Below, in pieces: positions 1-12,300 of a stretch of 64,000 nt of DNA. Every line of letters begins with the position of its first letter. Positions within the stretch are counted from its first letter, which is position 1. The DNA lies in NCBI RefSeq assembly GCF_040958095.1, contig NC_091195.1, forward strand, positions 27,417,586 through 27,481,585, given 5' to 3'. A model generated the notes under the pieces. The model saw only the letters and a list, made by a program, of their open reading frames with translations. It was not told the origin of the DNA and ran no database searches. Origin of the DNA: Procambarus clarkii. Lineage: Eukaryota; Arthropoda; Malacostraca; Decapoda; Cambaridae. The position numbers and the translations under genes were made by a program.

Positions 1-359
1 GGAGTTGTGCCTTGATGTCTGTGCTGATGTCTACAACATGTCGGGTTACATATTTAGCTAATCTGTCCCCCTAGTGGTTTGTAGCACTTAACTTTGTGTC
101 CATAGGTGTCAATAATGTCGGAAAGCTGTGTGTTCCGCGCTGTGTTTGTCGTCCACTGCCATCAAGTTCTTTAGTTTATTTGGTCTGATATCATGCAGGT
201 TGAGTGTACGTCTGATGCCATACTACTTGTGTAAAGGAGGCGATGTATATGTTTATTTTTCAGAATGTTCGGTAATATGTTTATTGTTTCTGATGTGTGT
301 CTATATATGTATGAACACGTTGTCCTGAACGGGGTGAGAATAGCTTGAGCTGCCTCATC

Positions 360-620
360 CGTGTGTGTGCATTTTACCTCAATAAACTTATTTCAATTTC
401 AATCCCGAATTTTTGGGAATGTCATTATATAGAATACTTTGTTATTTATTTATATATATACAAGAAGGTACATTGGGATTGTAAGGATACATAGCATAGT
501 AATTACATTCTTGTAAAGCCACTAGTACGCGCAGCGTTTCGGGCAATGCTGCCCGGCTATTTCGGAAAATACTCTCATCTTCGCCATCAAAGGCAATGAT
601 AAAGGTTTACACATCAGAAG
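360..620. mobile_element. LINE 3'-end fragments
   Basis: The plus strand shows a retroelement-like end at 380-415 (cctcaataaacttatttc followed by caattt repeats). From about 440 to 560 the minus strand carries the cccgaaacgctgcgcgtac tail also found at the end of the LINE at 4290-5460 and in the SINE at 50963-51205. Sequence before base 360 shows nothing recognisable. Confidence 0.5.
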
Positions 621-875
621 AGCTTGGCCTACCTTGGTAGAGCGGAGGGTGATGACACCGAGGCCGCCTGGCGCCCGCATCATTTCTCTTTACCTCTCGA
701 AAATGGCGACGCTTCCCCTACAATGTGTCTGCCTCGCTGTGTTGTCTGCTGTCCTGGAAATCTCCATCGGCCTCCTCTTCTATGACCGGGTGACGTTCAA
801 GATCCAATTGTGTGGTATGCAGCAGTGGTTTTCCAACATCCTCAAAGGTATCGTCAATGGTTGTAGGAGAGACGC

Positions 876-1776
876 CTTCAGCAGCCGCCATGACGCCGGC
901 CGCACCTTCAGCAGCCGCCACGACGCCGGCCGCACCTTCAGCAGCCGCCACGACGCCGGCCGCACCTTCAGCAGCCGCCACGACGCCGGCCGCACCTTCA
1001 GCAGCCGCCACGACGCCGGCCGCACCTTCAGCAGCCGCCACGACGCCGGCCGCACCTTCAGCAGCCGCCACGACGCCGGCCGCACCTTCAGCAGCCGCCA
1101 CGACGCCGGCCGCACCTACAGCAGCCGCCACGACGCCGGCCGCACCTACAGCAGCCGCCACGACGCCGGCCGCACCTTCAGCAGCCGCCACGACGCCGGC
1201 CGCACCTTCAGCAGCCGCCACGACGCCGGCCGCACCTTCAGCAGCCGCCACGACGCCGGCCGCATCTAGGGCAGCCGCCACGACGCCGGCCGCACCTTCA
1301 GCAGCCGCCATGACGCCGGCCGCATCTACAGCAGCCGCCACGACGCCGGCCGCACCTTCAGCAGCCGCCACGACGCCGGCCGCACCTTCAGCAGCCGCCA
1401 TGACGCTGGCCGCACCTTCAGCAGCCGCCATGACGCTGGCCGCACCTTCAGCAGCCGCCACGACGCCGGCCGCATCTACAGCAGCCGCCACGACGCCGGC
1501 CGCACCTTCAGCAGCCGCCACGACGCCTGCCGCACCTTCAGCAGCCGCCATGACGCCGGCCGCACCTTCAGCAGCCGCCATGACGCCGGCCGCACCTTCA
1601 GCAGCCGCCATGACGCCGGCCGCACCTTCAGCAGCCGCCATGACGCCGGCCGCACCTTCAGCAGCCGCCATGACGCCGGCCGCACCTTCAGCAGCCGCCA
1701 CGACGCCGGCCGCACCTTCAGCAGCCGCCATGACGCCGGCCGCACCTTCAGCAGCCGCCATGACGCCGGCCGGCCA
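876..1776. repeat. 30-bp GC-rich minisatellite
   Basis: About 30 head-to-tail copies of a 30-bp unit, gccgcaccttcagcagccgc plus cacgacgccg, with C/T (cacg/catg) and cct/tct variants. Because 30 is a multiple of three, several frames on both strands stay open. The minus strand reads GVVAAAEGAA repeats and continues into unique sequence (EGVSPTTIDDTFEDVGKPLL) before a stop near 718. The plus strand reads AAPSAAATTP. No upstream ATG outside the repeat supports translation on the minus strand. I treat it as a repeat, with a low chance that it is part of a coding exon. Confidence 0.95.
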
Positions 1777-1789
1777 CCGGGAACTCACT

Positions 1790-2400
1790 CAATAACACAC
1801 CCAATCACGACCGCGTCCAACACACAACTCATATATAGCGTCTACAAGTCCCACGATGATGGGGTCCACTGCCACCTGTTGGTGGTCGTGGACACTACTT
1901 GTGCACAATAATGTTCTCAACAATGTTATCCTGGATGTTGATAGTTATTATAAAGCATAAATGTCCACACTTCAATAAGTTAAAAATCACTTAATTTGTC
2001 ATTAACGAGCAATATCTTTAAGTTACAAAATAATTTAACATCAAATATTTGATGTTAAATTGATCAACTTGTATATATTAACGCAAATATAAATAAAGCA
2101 AAGATTTAACATCATTCAGTGTTGTGTCAGGAACTTTAGGCTGTTAGGTTTGTTAGTTTTTTGTTGTATATATTGTATATTGTAGTTGTGGAGCGGCCGT
2201 TAACAGTTCTTGACTGACGGACGATTGCTACTTCACTGCAGTCTATTGTAAATGTTGCTCTGTTGCAACAGTTACAATAGAATGTTATATTTGGTTTGTG
2301 AATTAGATTTTGAAATTAACAACTTCAAACATTCAAGCTGGAGATCATTGTTGGTTCATTAGACTCGTTCGTATTTGGGGAAGTGAAGGAGTGGCTGTTG
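1790..2400. other. AT-rich spacer, nothing recognised
   Basis: Low-complexity AT-rich sequence with a short palindrome around 2035-2062 (aacatcaaatatttgatgtt). No coding block, TIR or SINE was recognised. Confidence 0.6.
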
Positions 2401-2435
2401 GCCATTGTTAATTGACACTTGAGACTCGCAAAATG

Positions 2436-2540
2436 TTAACCAATGGGGCGAGTGTTAGGGTGAATGTCAACCAATCAGCGGCCGGGTTTGGTTGCCTGCT
2501 GGTTATAAAAGGAAAGATGAGACAACACACACTCCACAAT
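2436..2540 (+). promoter_or_regulatory. Core-promoter-like segment with TATA and two CCAAT boxes
   Basis: Two CCAAT motifs (aaccaatgggg near 2439 and aaccaatcagcgg near 2470) precede TATAAAAGG at 2504-2512. Spacing is that of a standard RNA polymerase II promoter, with a start expected near 2535. Downstream sequence to about 2800 has no long ORF that I recognise, so the transcribed unit is unknown. It may be a retroelement promoter or a non-coding first exon. Confidence 0.45.
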
Positions 2541-2811
2541 TGTAATTTCAGCAGTGATTCAGTGCAACCACATCACTACACAGTCGGCATTTAGCAGATA
2601 GAATTGGACCAGCAGCTGAATTGTGTGACAACCAACATTGTTCGCAATTACAAAAGGAGAACTCTTCAGTACAAGTTCCGACAGTGATGGCGACAGGCGT
2701 CCTGTGACCAGAACCAACATGAAGAACCATTCCATGACGGCCTATCAAGTCCATTTGGTCACCATTTGGTCCAGGAGACATCTCCCGTCACGCAGGGTGC
2801 AGTCGCACCTC

Positions 2812-2932
2812 CACAGGTCTCCAGTATCAGCTTTTGATACTGGTAATGGCTCAAAAGGGCCACCACTTACGGGCTATTCATGCCCGTGCCACCTCTTGGG
2901 TGGCTTAATCTTTAATCAATCAATCGGCCTAT
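2812..2932 (+). repeat. Dispersed short repeat (acttacgggctattcatg family)
   Basis: Contains accacttacgggctattcat, then gcccgtgccacctcttgggt and an AATCAATCAATC-type end. A second copy lies at 26108-26182. The ending of short simple repeats suggests a SINE-like 3' end. No promoter boxes were identified. Confidence 0.55.
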
Positions 2933-2939
2933 CAAGAAC

Positions 2940-3640
2940 ATGGGCCTCTACCCATGAGCACCACAGCTAACCACACTGAATCTAGCCCGTCCTCCAAACA
3001 AAGATCCAAAAGTGATTCCATGCACCCGCCAAACCCCGTTTATGAATGAAAAACGGTTTACACACGACTCGCAACTCATTTCGTTCGAGCACTTCCGGAA
3101 CAAGTGCTTCACTGACGAATTGTGTTCGAACCACAACGCTATAAATGCTTCACCCACCTACTACAAATACAAATAATCGCCAACAGAACCCAACAACCTA
3201 ACCTATGGCTATATATGCACAATATGCTAATATATCATAATATTAATTTATATTTGAGAATTACTGTTTTGAATGAACAGCATGTTAAAATTTATGAATG
3301 CGTCTGTGGGGTCGACCGCTGCTTGTAATGGACTTGAGTCGAGGACGGGTTGCTGAATCAGCACTGTCACAGTTCAAGGTGCAGCGTGCTGAAGGAAAGT
3401 CTTCGTACACCACTCTAGTGGACCTTGGAGGGTGGGGGAAGAACTACCCCCGTAACTCTACATCAGAGTAAAGCCAAACTTCAGAGGCGAATATATTCTG
3501 AGATCCAAAGACAAGACCGCTGTAACAATTCTTAAAAATTACAGAAAATGCGAAGAACTCGAGGCAGAGGACAAAATACGAAAAATCCTTGTCCTCCATT
3601 ATCCCTGGCATCTGGTCCTAGCTCGTCTCGGAAAGCTGAA
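2940..3640. other. Unassigned, repeat-derived sequence
   Basis: No supported gene. The only open frames are short and lack recognisable domains. The phrase ccttggagggtgggggaag and its surroundings look like mobile-element debris, but I cannot name the family. Confidence 0.4.
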
Positions 3641-3790
3641 TTCAAAATTGTTATTCGGGTAAGAGTACATAGACAGATGTAGTTACAAACATGATGTTGC
3701 ATTTATAGAGGTAGTACATACAATACCTAAAGCAGATAACACGCACAGCGTTTCGGGCAAGGTGAGGGGGGGGGGAGGGCAAGGACCCTT

Positions 3791-4035
3791 CTTGAGGTTA
3801 TCTTGAGATGATTTCGGGGCTTTCAGTGTCCCTGCGGCCCGGTCCTCGACCAGGCCTCCACCCCCAGGAAGCAGCCCGTGACAGCTGACTAACACCCAGG
3901 TACCTATTTTACTGCTAGGTAACGGGCATTGGGTGAAAGAAACTCTGCCCATTGTTTCTCGCCGGTGCCTGGGATCGAACCCAGGACCACAGGATCACAA
4001 GACCAGCGTGCTGTCCACTCGGCCGACTGGCTCCC
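3791..4035 (-). mobile_element. tRNA-derived SINE, head type A
   Basis: On the minus strand it begins gggagccagtcggccgag, with a box-B-like motif gggttcgatccc, then the shared body (gaaacaatgggcagagtttc ... gtacctgggtgttagtcagc ... cctggtcgaggaccgggccg) and an end of ctcaagataacctcaag type. Full-length at about 245 bp. It abuts LINE 3'-tail sequence (3740-3780) of the type ending at 5460. Confidence 0.9.
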
Positions 4036-4289
4036 TTCCTTAAACTTCCCTTAAACTAAAACTTGATAGTAATTGAGAGTAAAGTATAAATTGTTGGGGG
4101 GGGGGGGGGGGGACATGGCAGAAATAGACCATTATAGAAGTTGGTCAACAAACAGCATTGTTTAAAATAGACATGGGTTTTCCCATGGGATTAGTTTTCC
4201 CAATTATGTAGTGTCTGCAGAAAGATGGCAGGTAAAGGCCACCAAGCGGGAAACCCGAAAAGTCGTCCTCGCATAAATTTTCTCTGGGA

Positions 4290-5460
4290 TCCGTCCTATC
4301 TTGGCATTTAGGGCGTGTTTTAACACAGGCCTCACACCCCCAGAGCCCCTCAGATGTGGACATCACAAGGCTGGCTGCCAACGCCCAGTGAGGTGTGGAG
4401 TCTGCAGCCAGCCCCACGACACGAAAATATGCCTTGGTAAACAAGCAAATCAGACCCGTCCAAGCGGGGTACTCATTGATCTAAGACTCGCCCCGACTGG
4501 TACTTTATGCCCTGAATCAAATCTCAGGATAAAAACCACCCAAATTTGTAACAAAGTAGATGGCAAATTCCTTGGCGTTCTCATTGACTACAAGCTGAAT
4601 TTCCAGGGACATGTTCTAAATATATCAGTTTTAAAAACTGTTTGGCATTCTTTCTAAGATCAGATATTATGTACCTTGCCCTGCCCTGGTAACACTATTC
4701 CTCCATCTATCCTTATCTCAACTATGGTATTTGTGCTTGGGGTTCTACTACCCAAAATCATTTACGTCCTCTAATTACTCAACACAAAGCTGCTATTAGG
4801 ACAATATCCAAAACTGGCCCCAGACATCACTCCGTACCCTTACTCAAATCTCTGAATATGTTATGTCACTGCACGTTCCCTCATGTGTATTTTATAAATA
4901 TAAAACGCTGAACTGTAATGTCAATCCTGACCTTAAAAGCTTCCTAGAAGGTTGTAACAGAACCCATGAGCACCACACCAGAAACAAATACCTATTTGAT
5001 ATGCCAAGAGTACGACTTAACCAAACTAGAAATGCTTTAAAACTCGAGGGACCCAGAATGTGGAATGACCTTCCTAATCATGTTAGACTACCTCTCCCAA
5101 CCAGTTTAAGATAAAAACTAAACACTACCTAATAACTCAATGTAACCTACCTCACCCCTAAATGTCAACCCATGTCTATTTTCAACAATGCTGTTTGTCG
5201 ACCAAATTGTATATTTGCTAGTTTTCTGCAGCGTTCCCCCCCCTCCTTTTTTTAATTTTTTCCCAAGACACATTTTATACTTTAATCTCAATTAGTATTA
5301 AGTTTGTCTTAATGTTTTCCTGCCCGAAACGCTTTGCATAAGTGGCTTTAGGCATTGTGTGTACTAGCTCTCTCTAAATCCATCAATGTTTGTATCACAC
5401 CTTTTATGTATATACTTTACCTGAATAAACATTTGATTTTTTTTAATTTTTCAAACTAAC
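4290..5460 (+). mobile_element. Decayed non-LTR retrotransposon (LINE), 3' part
   Basis: A zinc-knuckle block (RCGHHKAGC, then RCGVCSQPHDTKIC) at about 4340-4440 resembles LINE ORF1. It is followed by reverse-transcriptase C-terminal blocks: KFLGVLIDYKLNFQGHV near 4565-4610, then YPYLNYGICAWGS, HKAAIRTIS and GPRMWNDLPNHVRLP up to 5090. The jump from ORF1 to late RT shows a large internal loss, and frames change several times. The 3' UTR runs through cctgcccgaaacgcttt and ends with aataaac and a T-rich tail near 5450. Jockey/CR1-type placement is likely but not certain. Confidence 0.75.
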
Positions 5461-5689
5461 CGGCCCCCCTCCCCACGTCTTTAGCAGAGCCGAAGCCCCA
5501 GCCAAAACATACCAGCTGCCCTGCCTGCAAACAGCGTGAAGTGTACCAAGACTAAACCAGGTTGAGGAGGCCCATGGTGAAGGGTGTGAGGGCCTCCGTC
5601 CAGGACAGACGGATGGCTGGGGGAGCCACAAGAAAATAGTTGAGCGTAGTTGCCCGCCCATTGCAACCAGTAAGCACACTTGGGGAGGG

Positions 5690-5812
5690 GGGTTACCTTG
5701 AGGTTACCTTGAAGTGCTTCCGGGTCTTAGTGTCCCCGCGGCCCGGTCGTCGACCAGGCCTCCTGGTTGCTGGACTGATCAACCAGTACCTCGGGGAGGT
5801 ACTGGTCGGGGG
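5690..5812 (-). mobile_element. SINE-like fragment sharing the SINE 3' end
   Basis: Begins ttaccttgaggttaccttga and contains ccccgcggcccggtcgtcga, then gcctcctggttgctggactg. The first part resembles the reversed end of the type A/B SINEs; the rest differs. A longer relative lies at 17936-18085. No tRNA-like head is visible. Confidence 0.55.
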
Positions 5813-5819
5813 GAAGGCA

Positions 5820-6480
5820 TGAGTGTCGGTTTCCACTCCTAAGTGCCAAAGAGTAAACGGGGCCCCAAACCAGCGCAGTAGTGGTGGTGCTCCCGCGCAA
5901 ATGGACACCCTCTGGCCAATACTTAAAACTTTGGTCACGGAGTTAATTGAAAAGTTTGCTGTCGATACATGGTATCAAGCAAACCAGACTCTTAAAGACA
6001 ATTAAGCACAAGGTCAAGAAACTTTGAAGAAAACAAAATATCCACACCTTCAATAATGCAAGGCAGGAGACGCTTGCAATTGGCTGCACCAGTTTTTGCC
6101 TCGCCTCTGCCTTCCCAAAAGTCTACCTTCAGGTAAAGTCTCCACACTTCTAAAGATACTAACCGGTTTCAAACTCTTTCCAGTTCCATTTTATATCAAA
6201 CAGTTCACTCAAGTGGCACCATTGTCCTTCCAACCCCTTCCTGTATTTAAGGTACCCCAGCTTAAGTCTTCCAGCCTTAAAGACCACAGCAAACTTGACA
6301 CTCCATCCTGTGGAAGACCTGGTAATGTAGTAGGTAAAATGTTCCAGTTTGATTTTGTTAAACACTCTAAATCCCCTAGATTAAACTAGTAATGTGCTTG
6401 GTGTACCCAACATGCAGGTTAGAATCCTCAACAAGGCTCTTATTTTGTTCCCTTTTTAGTTAATTTAGATTAATTTAATT
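5820..6480. other. Unassigned sequence before lectin pseudogene
   Basis: A 97-codon open frame at 6096-6389 has no recognisable domain and no matching splice context. I see no supported gene here. Confidence 0.4.
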
Positions 6481-6494
6481 TTCAACTTTTTCAG

Positions 6495-8362
6495 ACACGT
6501 GAAGATGGCTGGTAAGAACTACAATTTCTCAGTGTGTGAATACTGAAGACTACAGCTGGGAACAAGCAAACTCTTACTGCTAGTCTTGGCAGAGACTTCC
6601 AGCTAGTTGGTATCCAAGACAACAATAAGGAAGACTTCACAAACGGCATTATCGTCAAAAGTGAGTTTACTTGTTATTAATGTTTAGCATTGTAATAAAT
6701 CATTAAAATGTGCATTAAACTTTAAATATGGTCCTTCTGCTGGACTAAGATTTACTAAATGGCCAAATTGTTCTGAAACTACATATTTGTTTTGTTAGGT
6801 GGAATAGTTGACGTGGACAAGTGGCAACTAGTGAGGCAGGAGGACCTGGAGGTGGTCATCCCGGTACACTGTACTACACCAACTAGTGAGGCAGGAGGAC
6901 CTGGAGGTGGTCATCCCGGTACACTGTACTACACCAACTAGTGAGGCAGGAGGACCTGGCGGTGGTCATCCCGGTACACTGTACTACACCAACTAGTGAG
7001 GCAGGAGGACCTAGCGGTGGTCATCCCGGTACACTGTACTACACCAACTAGTGAGGCAGGAGGACCTGGCGGTGGTCATCCCGGTACACTGTACTACACC
7101 AACTAGTGAGGCAGGACGACCTGGCGGTGGTCATCCCGGTACACTGTACTACACCAACTAGTGAGGCAGGAGGACCTAGCGGTGGTCATCCCGGTACACT
7201 GTACTACACCAACTAGTGAGGCAGGAGGACCTGGCGGTGGTCATCCCGGTACACTGTACTACACCAACTAGTGAGGCAGGAGGACCTGGAGGTGGTCATC
7301 CCGGTACACTGTACTACACCAACTAGTGAGGCAGGAGGACCTGGCGGTGGTCATCCCGGTACACTGTACTACACCAACTAGTGAGGCAGGAGGACCTGGA
7401 GGTGGTACACTGTACTACACCAACTAGTGAGGCAGGAGGACCTGGCGGTGGTCATCCCGGTACACTGTACTACAACTAGTGAGGCAGGAGGACCTGGCGG
7501 TGGTCATCCCGGTACACTGTACTACATCAACTAGTGAGGCAGGAGGACCTGGCGGTGGTCATCCCGGTACACTGTACTACACCAACTAGTGAGGCAGGAG
7601 GACCTGGAGGTGGTCATCCCGGTACACTGTACTACACCAACTAGTGAGGCAGGAGGACCTGGCGGTGGTCATCCCGGTACACTGTCCTACACCAACTAGT
7701 GAGGCAGGAGGACCTGGCGGTGGTCATCCCGGTACACTGTACTACACCAACTAGTGAGGCAGGAGGACCTGGCAGTGGTCATCCCGGTACACTGTACTAC
7801 ACCAACTAGTGAGGCAGGAGGACCTGGCGGTGGTCATCCCGGTACACTGTACTACACCAACTAGTGAGGCAGGAGGACCTGGCGGTGGTCATCCCGGTAC
7901 ACTGTACTACACCAACTAGTGAGGCAGGAGGACCTGGCGGTGGTCATCCCGGTACACTGTACTACACCAACTAGTGAGGCAGGGGACCTGGGTCATCCTG
8001 ATACTGTTCTGCACCAACTGGTCTCTTGCTGCAGGGTCCGTATGACTAGTTTTACTCTATTAGTCAGTCATACAGCTCAAATTGTCCTAACATACAGGGT
8101 ATTTGGTAGATTTTTTAAGTACAGATTACTCATAAGGGCTTAAACTGTTGTAAAGAGGTCTATAAAAGCTAACTTTATCACAAGATTTAAGAAATCTTAT
8201 TTTAAGGAATATAATGGTTCTGATAACTTGGCCCTTCCATCCTCAGGTGACCACCCCCAGGCAACCCAGGACAGTCTTGGGGTACTTGAGAACATCTGCA
8301 ACAACATGACGACCACATTGCCTGTCACCACGTCAAGTGTCATCTGCGAGACAAGCCTTTGA
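6495..8362 (+). pseudogene. Decayed C-type lectin gene
   Basis: Three exon-like blocks of a C-type lectin domain. The first (6495-6660; acceptor tttttcag, donor gtgagt) gives GKNYNFS, then TEDYSWEQANSYC, then SLGRDFQLVGIQDNNKEDF, in three different frames, so at least two frame breaks. These match the conserved W-x-x-A-x-x-x-C and L-x-x-I blocks of the fold. The second (from 6799, acceptor ttgttag) gives GIVDVDKW and then runs into a 55-bp tandem array. The third (8247-8362, acceptor cctcag) gives HPQATQDSLGVLENI, then IACHH in another frame, then VICE, the usual domain end, with a Ser where a Cys is expected. In arthropods such lectins are typically secreted glycan-binding proteins. Sequencing error could explain one break but not the lost middle. 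No neighbouring intact lectin is seen. Confidence 0.75.
6828..7988. repeat. 55-bp minisatellite inside lectin pseudo-exon
   Basis: About 21 tandem copies of a 55-bp unit that begins actagtgaggcaggaggacc and contains the KpnI-like core cccggtacac. Copies differ at few sites, mainly gga/gcg in one codon-sized spot, and one copy is shortened. The array starts directly after the lectin block DKW, so it expanded from exon sequence. Confidence 0.95.
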
Positions 8363-8369
8363 TGTATTT

Positions 8370-9380
8370 TTTGTCAGAAAATGGCCTGGTTTCCTGAATG
8401 GTGATGTTGTAAAATATTAAATTTTAAACTAGTTCATAATCTTGAATACCTTATCCAGGCGGTGTCCTAATGCTTTGTGTCTACACATCTTGCTAGTAGC
8501 GACTTAAGTGTCGTTAGGGTAATTTCTTCTTTTTCTGTAGAGAAAAATTAATAAATCCTTAACTCTTCAGTTAAGGAAAATTATTAATGAATTGTGACTT
8601 CAAAGTCACCATGTAGGGGGATGGGGGGGGGGGTATATGTACACATTACCCCCTCCCTCTTACAGACCAGAGTGTAGGTGGGTTACCTGGTTGTGGCACT
8701 ATTTTTGGGCCTCGCTCCCAGTGACCTTGCTAGGTATCTACACTGAATGACTTTTGTTTGGCAGTGAATATCTGGAAGAAACTTGAACGCTGGCTAGACT
8801 CTTCAGTGTTTTAAAATTTTTTTTTTTTTTTTAAATGCAAACCCATTCTAACCACCTAAATAACTACTTCATTTGCCTATGTGTCCACAGAACTGCATTC
8901 TATATTGTGACCCAGTGTACTAAAGTAATAAATCTCTAAACTGTTACTTGTACATATCATAAATGCATATTTATAGATTTAATTATATTTCTAGAGTTAG
9001 GAAGATAATGGGGGGGGGGAAGTTCTGCATGACATTCTACCATGACATTAAATAGTTTCATTGGAAACTTTAGAGGGATGTACTTTTTCAAAATGTTTAA
9101 TAAATTAACAAGTGATGCACGAATGTTCAATGTTTAACTGAAACCGAGATGGAACAAGCTATGTGAACTAAAATTTTTACATTAATAATGAATATGCTTT
9201 TTAATTGGTTTAAGGTGAAGCTCTACTTTAATTCAAAATAGCAAAGATGTGAGTGGCTGCCACAAGTGGCCTGGCAACATGACCGTCAGCCTCGTGAATT
9301 GTAGGTTACTTAACCTCGCTCGCTTTTGTTGGTCGCCACCCACTGAAGGGCAGTGACCCGCATATTGAGGTGCCCTGGAG
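8370..9380. other. AT-rich intergenic sequence
   Basis: Downstream of the lectin pseudogene, with a possible polyadenylation signal aataaa at 8550-8555, G runs near 8620 and 9011, and an A/T run near 8816-8835. No coding block was recognised. Confidence 0.5.
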
Positions 9381-9399
9381 CGAGAACTGATGCTTTCAC

Positions 9400-12300
9400 T
9401 GTCCCCGGAACGAGGAAATAGTTACGTGACCACTCCCGCTGGTCTCCTGCGTTGTTCCGCACTAAATATCACCAAGGATGTCAATACGAGAACAAAAGTG
9501 TACAAGAGGATATTGAAGGAATCCGAATTGCCAAGAATTCTAAAGGGACAGGTGACCGCGAGGGATGGTCGTGAAGCAAGACACGCGTTCGTCCTGGAAG
9601 TAGACATTCAACATGGATATGCATGACCGAAAAAGGGATATTGCCGTTTGGACAATGAGCAGGACCGATTCATAAGAAATTGCAACAACAACATGGACTG
9701 GATTAAAGGACTCAATAGCCATGAGGGCATGGAGTCGACAACCACAGAGGAGGATTGACAGCAGTTGACGAAGAGCATACAAAATAGTATAAAGTTCGAC
9801 CGTGGAGATGCTAGTCTCTGGAGGAAGGACACACACACACAGGTGACGGGAAACATAATTAAGTCTGCTGACGGTGTACTCTTAAACCCATCGGTGAAGA
9901 TGGAAATGGAGCGGGAGTGTGAAGTGTTCAAGATAGAATCTTGTAAGTGAGGCAACCGTACAGATAGAGGTAAGTGGTGAAGGGGAACAGGGGCCAAAGG
10001 AGTGGTAAAGGTCAAAGTATGATATAAGCGAGTGAGGGTGTTGTTAAAGACCGTGCAAGGTAGCGAAAACAGTAGCGATCCCTGTAGACAGGTCGGCAGT
10101 TTCAACATGCAGGCTTAGTGGTAGGAGTCGAAGGAAAGGCACCAGAACTGAGACACGACCCAGTATGGTGCAGTGGCAAGACAGCGAAGAGTAGGAGAGG
10201 CAGACTAGTAAGCAGGGCAACCATAATAGTTTAAAACAGCACGAGAGGAATGTAGTGTGCGCTTATCTGCTCCAAGAAGTATGGGACAAGACCTTAAGGG
10301 CCTTGAGAGCATTCAACTCTGAGGTAGGAGAGGTAGGGTGACCAGGGCAAAAAGTGTCAGATTAATCCCAACAGCGTAACAATCTTTGTACACAAGGGAT
10401 GACCATATAGCGACAAAAGAGGGAGGGGGGGGGGGGTAACCCCAAGAACGACCTGCTTCAAAATAAGTATAGCACAAGTTTTAGTTGTAGAGCTTGAAGC
10501 CATGCTTGGTGGCCCAGGACGACACGGCATCAATCTCAAGTTGAAGCCGTCGTTGAAGGAAGTCAATCGCTTCGACAGCCGAGGGTAAGATCATCGACAT
10601 AGAACAGAGATGATGTCGGAGGGAAGGGAGGAAAGACCATTGAGAGCAACCAGAAAGAGTAGTGCTCGGAACATGGCTTTTGTATGGCCAAAGAGAGGAA
10701 GAGTGTGCGGTACCAAGCCTCACTAAATAAACAACTAGAGGAAGCATTGGAGGAAGAGGGAGATTACCACGAAGACCAAAAGAAGAGTTGGGACAGAATA
10801 TGGTATCTCCAGGTGGCATCTTATCCCTTTTCAAGGTCAAAGAGGACAGCAACAACAGAGGTCTTTGCAGCAAAAGCAGTACAAATATAGATCTCAAAGT
10901 TCACCAAGACATCAGTTGTGCTGCGGCACTTGCAAAAGCCAAATTGAAAAGGGAAGAGGTGGTGATAGTGTTCTAATGATCACATCAGACGGACATTGAA
11001 CATACGCTCAGAGTTTGCAGATGCAATTCGTGAGAGCAATGGGGCAGAAGGAAGTCTTTAGATGTTCCTAGAGACTCTGGTTTCCAAACAGGAAGAATAA
11101 CCCCCCTCGAGCCAGTCCTCGGGGACTGATAACTCCCAGATACGCTTATACAGATTCAGTAAATACTGAAACGCGCGTGGAAGGAGATAAAGCATCTCGA
11201 TGAATATCATGAGCCCGCTGCCACTTAACCGCCAAGGACCGTGGCGGACTGAAGTTCTGAACGAGAAGGGATTGTTATAGGGAAGCCGGAGGTGAGGGCA
11301 AAAATCTAAGGGATATGATTCAAGAAAGGACTTGCGAATAAGGAAAGATAGCTCTGCTTCTCGTCTTCCTCTGACAGTCGAAAAGTGGGAACCCAGTTTC
11401 CAGAGCACGCTTACAATGGACAGCCCAAGTAGAGTCCCTCGTCACACTGCCACCTAGGGAAGCAGAGGGGAGGGTGAAGAGAGAAAAAGGCTGGGGAAAT
11501 GATCACTGTTATAGAGGTCATCAAGAACCCGCCATGTGAAATCAAAGTAAAGAGAAGACGAGCAGAGAGAAAGATCAAGACAGGAGAGGGTGCGAGTGCT
11601 GCAGTCCACATGAGTGGCTTCACCAGAATTCAGAAGAGGACAAAAGGTTCAAGGCGGCGGCCTCGGGTGTTTGTCGGAGCATCACCCCAGAGGGTGTGCC
11701 GACAGTTGAAATCACCCAAAAAGAGCACAGGCTCTGATAAGGAGTCCAACAGGTGCTTAAGATCAGGGAGAGAAAGTGGGACATTTGTGGGGAGATAAAT
11801 GGAACAGATCGTATACCATTTACTCATAAAAACACAGGCAGCAGAACCATTGGAGATAGGCGATGAAAAAAGTACGGGACACGAGGGAAAATCAGTAAAA
11901 ATCAAAATAACAGTAGAGTTATGGGCCCCAGTAAAAGCTGGGGAGGGAGGGGGGGGGGGAGAAAGGAATACTGTAACCACGGAAGTGATCAGGACGAGCG
12001 CCAAGCACCGGCTCCTGGAGAAAGACACAAAGCAGTGAAAACCGTGTTATCAGAAGTTGGTGTACGTGGAAGTTAGCATATAATCCTTGAATATTCCATT
12101 GAATAATAGACATTGTCAAAAAGAGAGAACAGAAACTAAGAACAAGAAAGAAACAAAGGCAAAGAACACGGTATACTAGGTAGGATCAGGATCAGTGAAG
12201 TCGGGGTTAGGTAAATCTAGCAGGGACGATGGAGTCAAGGAAGTGAGAGGACGGACCAGCAGCAGACGTCCGGAGTGGGAGGGGCATTGGAGAGAGGCAG

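Noticed and set aside
634-1795. Long open frames on both strands over the 30-bp repeat
   Set aside because: They follow from the unit length being a multiple of three and free of stops; no start, splice or homology support.
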